This document shows, one piece after another, positions 23,278-28,829 of a stretch of 28,829 nt of DNA. Source of the DNA: Clostridiaceae bacterium UBA4839 (GTDB lineage: Bacteria; Bacillota; Clostridia; Clostridiales; Caloramatoraceae); NCBI GenBank assembly GCA_002400085.1, contig DHEX01000092.1, positions 1 through 28,829 of the forward strand, read 5' to 3'. The notes beneath the pieces are model-generated. The model ran no database searches, was not told the DNA's origin, and was given only the letters and a program-made list of their open reading frames with translations. The position numbers and the translations under genes are program-made. Each line of letters starts with the position of its first letter. The first letter of the stretch is position 1.

Positions 23278-24303
23278 ATGTCTAAAATGGCGAGAATTAG
23301 ATCGAAAAAAACTACTATTGGTTTAATATCAATCTTTTTCATTTCACTAATTTTTGCAGGATGTTCGATTTTCCCAAAAGAAAAAGAGGTACAAGCCCCA
23401 CCGCTTGTTCAACCACCAAATATTACCTACAAAACTGTTAAAGCTAAAAGAGGTACTATCGTTAAAACACTAAATAGTGAAGGAACTTTTGTTTCACGTA
23501 AACAGTATAACGCAGCCTTTACAAATAGAAGTGGATACTTAAAAAATACATATTGTAAACCTGGAGACTTTGTAAAGAAAGGCACCCTCCTTGCAGAATT
23601 AGATGATGATAATATTCTGAATTCCATTAAAATTCAAAATATTAAACTTAATATGGCAAAACTTGATTATGAAGAACTTGTTAAGAAAAATTCAGATGAG
23701 TATTCAATTGAAAAAGCACAGCTTCAAGTAGAGCTAGAGCAAGCACAGCTAGATAATTTAAATCAAGAGCTCAACAAACTTAAGCTCACTTCAAACTGTT
23801 CAGGCCAAATTATAGGACAAGGTAACTTTAAAATTGGAGATTATATTGACTCGTCAAAAGTTATATACACCATAGCAGATGTTAATAATCTTCAGCTTCA
23901 AATTAAAACAAATGAGTCTGCTAACTTAAAGGAAGGCTTAGAGGTTGATGTAATTGTTGGAAATACTCCATACAAGGGAAAAGTAGTTGAAATAGCCAGC
24001 AGCAATAGTAAAGATGATAAAAGCGGCAATTCCTCATCACTTACAGCCTATATTGATATAAAAAATATCCCTGGAAAAGTTGAATTAGGTGATAAGGCAA
24101 CTGTAAATTCAGTTATTGATAAAAAAGAAAATGTAATTTTAGTACCAAAAGAATGTGTACAAACATATGAAAACCAAACCTTTGTAAGAGTTCTAGAAAA
24201 CGATATGAAAATAGAAAGATTTGTAGAAAAAGGAATATCAAATGATACAGAAGTTGAAATCATTAGTGGCATAAAAGAGGGGGAGGAAATCATTGCTAAT
24301 TAA
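23278..24303 (+). CDS. Lipoprotein membrane-fusion (HlyD/MacA-like) subunit
   Basis: A 341-residue product from ATG 23278 (AGGGGGG 9 nt upstream). An N-terminal basic stretch and hydrophobic helix end in a lipobox (FAGC, Cys29), so it is anchored to the outer face of the membrane. Two biotinyl/lipoyl-like half-motifs (near 84-110, SGYLKNTYCKPGDFVKKGTLLAEL in two parts, and near 170-200, CSGQIIGQGNFKIGDYID) surround a short coiled coil (about 113-166). Beta-barrel segments follow to the C-terminus. This is the membrane-fusion protein layout of MacA and its Gram-positive relatives such as YknX. First gene of the exporter operon; it should connect with the FtsX-type permease encoded next. Confidence 0.88.
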   Translation: MSKMARIRSKKTTIGLISIFFISLIFAGCSIFPKEKEVQAPPLVQPPNITYKTVKAKRGTIVKTLNSEGTFVSRKQYNAAFTNRSGYLKNTYCKPGDFVKKGTLLAELDDDNILNSIKIQNIKLNMAKLDYEELVKKNSDEYSIEKAQLQVELEQAQLDNLNQELNKLKLTSNCSGQIIGQGNFKIGDYIDSSKVIYTIADVNNLQLQIKTNESANLKEGLEVDVIVGNTPYKGKVVEIASSNSKDDKSGNSSSLTAYIDIKNIPGKVELGDKATVNSVIDKKENVILVPKECVQTYENQTFVRVLENDMKIERFVEKGISNDTEVEIISGIKEGEEIIAN

Positions 24304-24350
24304 GGAGGCATTTAACTGACTATAAACTTATTATACGAGGAGGCATGATT

Positions 24351-27140
24351 ATGCTGCAAATGCTTTATAAAAAAATCAAGAAAAACTTTTGGATGGTTCT
24401 ATGCCTTATAATTGGTGCTTCTATGGCTGTTTCATTGGTATCCAGCGTTCCTATTTATACAAAGGGAATTTTAACTCGTGTCCTTTCAACAGACTTAAAA
24501 AAGATGCAGTATGAAGATAAAGTTTTCCCCGGCGCTTATTGTATTACAAAAAATATGGAAAATATCAAAAAAGATGATATAAAAGAATCCTATGATACCA
24601 TAAATCCAGTAATTGAGTCAAAGATAATACCTGATATTGGGCTGCCTGTTCTATCAAAAAAAGTTATATTTAAAACAGCGGATGATTTAAATATTGTAAA
24701 TACTCATGATGATGTAGTTAGAAATATGAGAGTTGAGGGAATTTCTGACTTTGAAAACCATATAGAAATAATTAATGGAAAATCGTTAAAAGATTCAAGC
24801 AGTGAATCTGGTGTATATAATGCTTTAATATCTCAAAGAACTGCAAAAAACATGGATCTATATACAGGAAAAACCTACGAACTGCAGTGCGAGGATAACC
24901 CAAAATTAACTAAAATAAAAGTAGTTGGTATATATAAATATAAGGATGAGAATGACCCTTACTGGCAGCTTGAAGATTGGGAACATTCTGATAGCTTCAT
25001 AATAAATTTTGATGACTTTAATAATAAATTTATAAAAAATGAAAGTTTTTCTCTTTCAGAAATAACATGGTATACAGCTTTTGATTATTCAAAGATGAAT
25101 CTTAATAATGTTAAGGCCATCAAATCTGCTTATGAAAAGCAGGCTTCATTAATTAATGATAAGTATGATGCTGCTGCATCCTTTCTTGTATCAGACAAAT
25201 TAGATGATTATATAAATAAGGAGTCAAAGCTGCAAAATATTTTAATGATTTTTCAAGTTCCTATTATTATAATGGTTATTTTTTATATGATTATGATATC
25301 TACACTTATAATTGATAGGGATAAGAATGAAATTGCAATATTGAAAAGCAGAGGGGCAGATAAAAAACAAATATTAAAAATTTACTTATGCGAAAGCCTT
25401 TTTGTAAGTCTTATAGCACTTATAATTGGTCCTCCCTTCGGGATGTTTTGCTGCAAAGTAATGGGCATACCTAGTGGCTTTCTGAAATTCAATGACAGAC
25501 TGCCTATTACTGTGTCTCTAACAAAAACAGAATATTTATATTCCATAATAATTCTCATAATTTTTATTGCAGCAATGATGATCCCAGCTTTAAATGCATC
25601 AAAAGTTTCTATTGTTGAATATAAGCAGTCAAAAGTTAGGAAAAGTGCAAAACCTTTATGGCAGAGATTTTATCTCGACATAGCTTTTTTATTGGTATCA
25701 TTATATGGCATGAATAATTATTTTGGGAGACAAAACATTGTACAAATTACAGGCGTTGATTCTTCTTCTATTCCTATTGATCCTATTATATATTTAATAT
25801 TTTCACTATTTGTATTAAGCCTTGGGATGTTATTCTTAAGACTTTATCCACATATCATTAATATTATATTTCATATAGGCAGAAAAAGATGGTCGCCCTC
25901 ATCATATATTTCACTGAACAACGTGAAACGCTCTGACGGTAAAAATCAATTTATAATGATTTTTTTAATATTTACAATTTCCATAGGTCTTTTTAGTATA
26001 TCCTCAGCAGGAACAATAAATAATGATTTGGAGAACAATATAAAATATATGTGCGGTGCTGATGTAAAGCTTAAATCTTTCTGGACTCCTATAAATGCTA
26101 AAACTGCTGAATCAAAAAAGGTTCCCCTTATATATGTAGAACCTGATTATAAAATATATAAAGAATTAAAAGGGGTAAAAAGTTCATGCAAAGTGTTTTC
26201 ATCTAAAGATGGAGTTATAAATATTAATAGCAGGGACATAGGCAAAACATTTGTAATGGGCATAAATCCATATGAATTTGGTAAGACTGCATGGTTTCCA
26301 CAAAATCTTTTATATCCAAGTTTTAATTACTATTTAAATTTACTATCCCAAAGCAAATCAAATGTTCTTATATCAAATAATTTGATGGAAAGTAACGATG
26401 TAAAGGTTGGAGATTTGGTCTATATTAAATGGGGCAATAGCAGAATGATTCCCTGCGTAGTGGCAGGCAGTATAAACTATTGGCCTACATTTAATCCTAG
26501 TGAATACTTATCCTCCGATTTTGTAGTTGGAAATTTAGATTATTTTCAATACAGAATGCCTCTTGAGCCCTATGAAGTTTGGCTTAAATTAAAAGATGCA
26601 AATTCTCTTAATTTACTTTATAAGGATATTAAAGATAAGAATTTGGAGTTTCAGTATATTGACTCCATGGAGGATAAAATAACTAAAGAAAAAAGTGATC
26701 CTACTCTTCAAGGGATAAACGGCACTTTAACCCTTAGCTTTATTGCAACCCTTATTATAACAGCTATAGGATTTTTAATATATTGGATACTTTCAATAAA
26801 AGCAAGAGTTCTTCAATTTGGTATTTTAAGAGCTATGGGGATGTCTCTTAAAAAATTAATTAAAGTTTTAATTAATGAACAAATATTGATATCCGGTGTT
26901 TCAATCCTTATGGGATTCATTATTGGAAATATCAGTGTAAAAATATTTTCACCATTAGTTAATATTATGGCAGATAAAAGCGAACAAATTCTTCCTTCTG
27001 GCATAATTCCTATTAGCAATACTGAATCCATTAATATGGGCATTGGTATATTATCTATGATACTCATTGGATTATTAATTCTATCAAGATATGTTTCAAA
27101 AATAAAAATTGACCAAGCCCTAAAACTGGGGGAGGATTAG
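24351..27140 (+). CDS. FtsX/MacB-like ABC permease, two-domain type
   Basis: A 929-residue product. ATG 24351 is chosen because GAGGAGG (24337-24343) lies 7 nt before it; the ATG at 24345 is too close. The N-terminal helix (about 13-34) is followed by a large extracytoplasmic domain (to about 290). Helices then lie near 299-321, 343-366 and 396-415, with further ones near 441-454, 478-497 and 534-554. A second outside domain (about 560-790) and three helices near 795-816, 839-861 and 891-911 end it. Cytoplasmic coupling loops are ILKSRGADKKQILKIYL and ILRAMGMSLKKLIKVLI, the FtsX pattern. Two FtsX units in one chain make a complete membrane part, as in large mechanotransmission-type (type VII) transporters. 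The cargo is unknown. Confidence 0.88.
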   Translation: MLQMLYKKIKKNFWMVLCLIIGASMAVSLVSSVPIYTKGILTRVLSTDLKKMQYEDKVFPGAYCITKNMENIKKDDIKESYDTINPVIESKIIPDIGLPVLSKKVIFKTADDLNIVNTHDDVVRNMRVEGISDFENHIEIINGKSLKDSSSESGVYNALISQRTAKNMDLYTGKTYELQCEDNPKLTKIKVVGIYKYKDENDPYWQLEDWEHSDSFIINFDDFNNKFIKNESFSLSEITWYTAFDYSKMNLNNVKAIKSAYEKQASLINDKYDAAASFLVSDKLDDYINKESKLQNILMIFQVPIIIMVIFYMIMISTLIIDRDKNEIAILKSRGADKKQILKIYLCESLFVSLIALIIGPPFGMFCCKVMGIPSGFLKFNDRLPITVSLTKTEYLYSIIILIIFIAAMMIPALNASKVSIVEYKQSKVRKSAKPLWQRFYLDIAFLLVSLYGMNNYFGRQNIVQITGVDSSSIPIDPIIYLIFSLFVLSLGMLFLRLYPHIINIIFHIGRKRWSPSSYISLNNVKRSDGKNQFIMIFLIFTISIGLFSISSAGTINNDLENNIKYMCGADVKLKSFWTPINAKTAESKKVPLIYVEPDYKIYKELKGVKSSCKVFSSKDGVININSRDIGKTFVMGINPYEFGKTAWFPQNLLYPSFNYYLNLLSQSKSNVLISNNLMESNDVKVGDLVYIKWGNSRMIPCVVAGSINYWPTFNPSEYLSSDFVVGNLDYFQYRMPLEPYEVWLKLKDANSLNLLYKDIKDKNLEFQYIDSMEDKITKEKSDPTLQGINGTLTLSFIATLIITAIGFLIYWILSIKARVLQFGILRAMGMSLKKLIKVLINEQILISGVSILMGFIIGNISVKIFSPLVNIMADKSEQILPSGIIPISNTESINMGIGILSMILIGLLILSRYVSKIKIDQALKLGED

Positions 27141-27141
27141 T

Positions 27142-27822
27142 ATGGATAATATAATTATAAAAGGCACCAACCTTTGCCGCTACTATAAATCCGGTGAACA
27201 AACAATAAATGCATTAAAAAATGTAGATATAGAAATAAAAGAAGGCACATTAACCATTTTAAGAGGCCGCTCAGGCGCTGGTAAAACTACTCTCATTAAT
27301 ATATTAGGTGCAATAGACAGACCTGATGCCGGTGAAGTATATTTTAATAACGCTGAACTTTCTTCCCTTACAGATAAAGAAAGGGATGAGGTTAGACGAA
27401 TAAACTATGGATTTGTTTTTCAATCTATTGCTCTTATTCCAAATATGACAGCCTATGAAAACATAGAATTCGAATTACTATTATCAAATTATCCCGCAAG
27501 CGAAAGGGACAGCAGAATAAAAGACTGTTTAAAACTTGTAGGCCTGTCAAACAGAGCAGTGCATTTTCCTTCACAGCTATCCGGCGGAGAAGCACAAAGA
27601 ATTGCTATTGCTCGTTCCATTGCACATAAACCTAAGGTTATTTTTGCTGATGAGCCCACAGGAGCTCTTGATACTAAAATGGGCCTTCAAGTTGTAAATG
27701 TCTTTAAATCTTTGGTGCAAAATGAGAAACTTACTGTTGTAATGACAACTCATGATCCTAATATGATGGAAATTGCTGATTATGTTTACACCTTACAGGA
27801 TGGTGAAATTGTAAATGAGTGA
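27142..27822 (+). CDS. ABC transporter ATPase (MacB/LolD-type), first of two
   Basis: A 226-residue product. It starts 1 nt after the permease stop, using the GGGGGAGG inside the end of that gene. Walker A GRSGAGKTT (42-50), Q-loop Q94, signature LSGGE (146-150), Walker B VIFADEP (166-172) and switch H204 are all intact. Length and the DEPTGALDTK box match the MacB/LolD/FtsE class that pairs with FtsX-type permeases. It presumably forms one site of a heterodimer with the next gene's product. Confidence 0.92.
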   Translation: MDNIIIKGTNLCRYYKSGEQTINALKNVDIEIKEGTLTILRGRSGAGKTTLINILGAIDRPDAGEVYFNNAELSSLTDKERDEVRRINYGFVFQSIALIPNMTAYENIEFELLLSNYPASERDSRIKDCLKLVGLSNRAVHFPSQLSGGEAQRIAIARSIAHKPKVIFADEPTGALDTKMGLQVVNVFKSLVQNEKLTVVMTTHDPNMMEIADYVYTLQDGEIVNE

Positions 27823-28720
27823 AGAAATTAAAATGATTGAATGTGAAAACCTTATAAAAATTTATAAATCTTTAGACAGCGAAGTAGTTGCTCTTCAAGG
27901 TCTTGATCTTACTGTAAATAAGGGGGAGCTTATGGCAATTATAGGAAATAGTGGCAGCGGTAAATCTACCCTATTAAACATGATTGGAGGCCTTGATAGG
28001 GCAACTGCTGGAAAGCTTTATGTGGATGGGAAAGACTTGTTTCTTCTAAATGAAAAGGAAATGATTGATTACAAAAGAAATACTGTTGGCTTTGTATGGC
28101 AAAACAATGCCAGAAATCTTATTCCATATTTAACAGTATCAGAAAATATACAATTGGTTTTAAATATTGGAAAACAAAAGGATATAAAAAATAGAACTAA
28201 TGAATTAATTGAACTTGTTGGGTTATCTCGCAGGAAAAATAATTGCCTCTCTGAGCTTTCCGGCGGTGAACAGCAGCGTACCGCTATTGCCATTGCTCTT
28301 GCAAATAATCCCAGTATCTTACTTGCAGATGAACCTACAGGCTCTGTAGACACGAAAACTGCCTCCCAAATACTTGATGTGTTTAGGGAATTAAATCATG
28401 AACTAAAATTAACAATTGTAATTGTAACCCATGATAGAGCCATTGCAAGTAAGGTTGACAGAGTTGCTGCCATAAGGGATGGACGGCTTTCAAGTGAATT
28501 CATTAGAAAGAAAAGCTATGCAGAGGAGTTAAAAGAATTAAAATCCGGAATAATTAGTGAGGATAGCTCTGAACAGATAGAATACGCCGTAATAGATAAG
28601 TTTGGCAGAGTTCAAATTCCTAATGAGTATTTAGATGAGCTTAATATAAAAGGAAATAGTAAGGTAAAAGTAGAAATTTTAAATGATAAAATTATAGTAC
28701 TTCCACCTGAAAAGAAATAA
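27815..28720 (+). CDS. ABC transporter ATPase with C-terminal AbrB/MazE-like domain
   Basis: A 301-residue product overlapping the previous gene by 8 nt (ATGAGTGA), so translation is coupled. Residues 8-230 are a MacB/LolD-type ATPase: Walker A GNSGSGKST (44-52), signature LSGGE (148-152), Walker B with ADEP (171-174), switch H206. After a charged linker (about 231-256), residues 257-298 read YAVIDKFGRVQIPNEYLDEL...KVKVEILNDKIIVLPP. This fits the swapped-hairpin AbrB/MazE pattern (D-x-x-GR-x-x-IP-x-x-x-x-x-x-L-x-I, then V-x-V-x-x-x...-I-I-V-x-P). I remember similar tails (DRAGRLQLP) on actinobacterial ABC ATPases beside large FtsX permeases, unverified. The tail may dimerise the ATPase or bind DNA. 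Stop at 28720; no terminator is obvious before the window ends. Confidence 0.9.
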   Translation: MSEEIKMIECENLIKIYKSLDSEVVALQGLDLTVNKGELMAIIGNSGSGKSTLLNMIGGLDRATAGKLYVDGKDLFLLNEKEMIDYKRNTVGFVWQNNARNLIPYLTVSENIQLVLNIGKQKDIKNRTNELIELVGLSRRKNNCLSELSGGEQQRTAIAIALANNPSILLADEPTGSVDTKTASQILDVFRELNHELKLTIVIVTHDRAIASKVDRVAAIRDGRLSSEFIRKKSYAEELKELKSGIISEDSSEQIEYAVIDKFGRVQIPNEYLDELNIKGNSKVKVEILNDKIIVLPPEKK

Positions 28721-28742
28721 CCTTCTCAATAATCTTTTATTC

Positions 28743-28788
28743 GTAATTTAACATCATTAATGAACAAATATTAAATCTAATTTGTGAA
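28743..28788 (+). promoter_or_regulatory. 46-bp element after the exporter operon (copy 2)
   Basis: 37 of 46 identical to 23141-23186 in the same orientation. It starts 23 nt past the last stop codon and 42 nt from the window end. It probably serves a further gene beyond the edge. TTGCAA (28813-28818) lies 24 nt downstream, about where copy 1 has its -35, but no -10 can be seen in the remaining 11 nt. Confidence 0.5.
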
Positions 28789-28829
28789 TAAAGCTCGATA
28801 ATGAAAAAAAAACTTGCAATTATAAAATA

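Overview
The window looks like a chromosomal segment of a low-G+C, spore-forming-type anaerobe of the Clostridium group. Supporting signs are very A/T-rich intergenic DNA, strong AGGAGG/AGGGGGG ribosome sites, frequent TTG and GTG starts, and anaerobic genes (Nfn-type ferredoxin/NAD(P) transhydrogenase, iron-dependent alcohol dehydrogenase, a radical SAM enzyme, Feo ferrous-iron uptake). I cannot name the species. No rRNA, tRNA, CRISPR array, prophage or intact insertion sequence is visible.

Layout, left to right. (1) 1-5097, all minus strand: a truncated HTH-TPR regulator; a three-gene operon of a zinc-ribbon/HTH regulator (DUF2089 type) with two small related partner proteins; and a large exported protein made of two tandem EreA/ChaN-like halves, the first of which has lost its catalytic-type motifs. 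(2) 5098-10249, minus strand: nfnA-nfnB, an iron alcohol dehydrogenase and a SpoU-type RNA methyltransferase. (3) 10250-15525, plus strand: a 1153-residue secreted double-module nucleotide phosphoesterase ending in a LysM wall-binding domain, then a stand-alone DegT-family aminotransferase. (4) 15629-17457: two uncharacterised proteins on opposite strands. (5) 17470-19699, minus strand: feoA-feoB plus a 52-residue FeoB-associated Cys-rich protein, behind a good promoter with a Fur box just downstream. (6) 19925-22644, minus strand: an O-antigen-ligase-like membrane protein and an orphan radical SAM protein, each with its own promoter and terminator. (7) 23278-28720, plus strand: a four-gene exporter operon (lipoprotein membrane-fusion subunit, 929-residue FtsX/MacB-like permease, two ABC ATPases). 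The second ATPase carries a C-terminal AbrB/MazE-like domain. A 46-bp sequence upstream of this operon's promoter recurs (37/46 identical) just after its last gene.

The intergenic regions carry a dispersed structured repeat of about 125-145 bp (three long copies and one short palindromic copy), a 22-nt repeat pair, and a cluster of REP-like 13-mers. Most transcription units have clear hairpin terminators.

The most interesting candidates are the AbrB-tailed exporter with its duplicated regulatory element, the tandem EreA/ChaN lipoprotein-like protein with a degenerate first half, and the DUF2089 operon in which regulator and partner share a helical hairpin.
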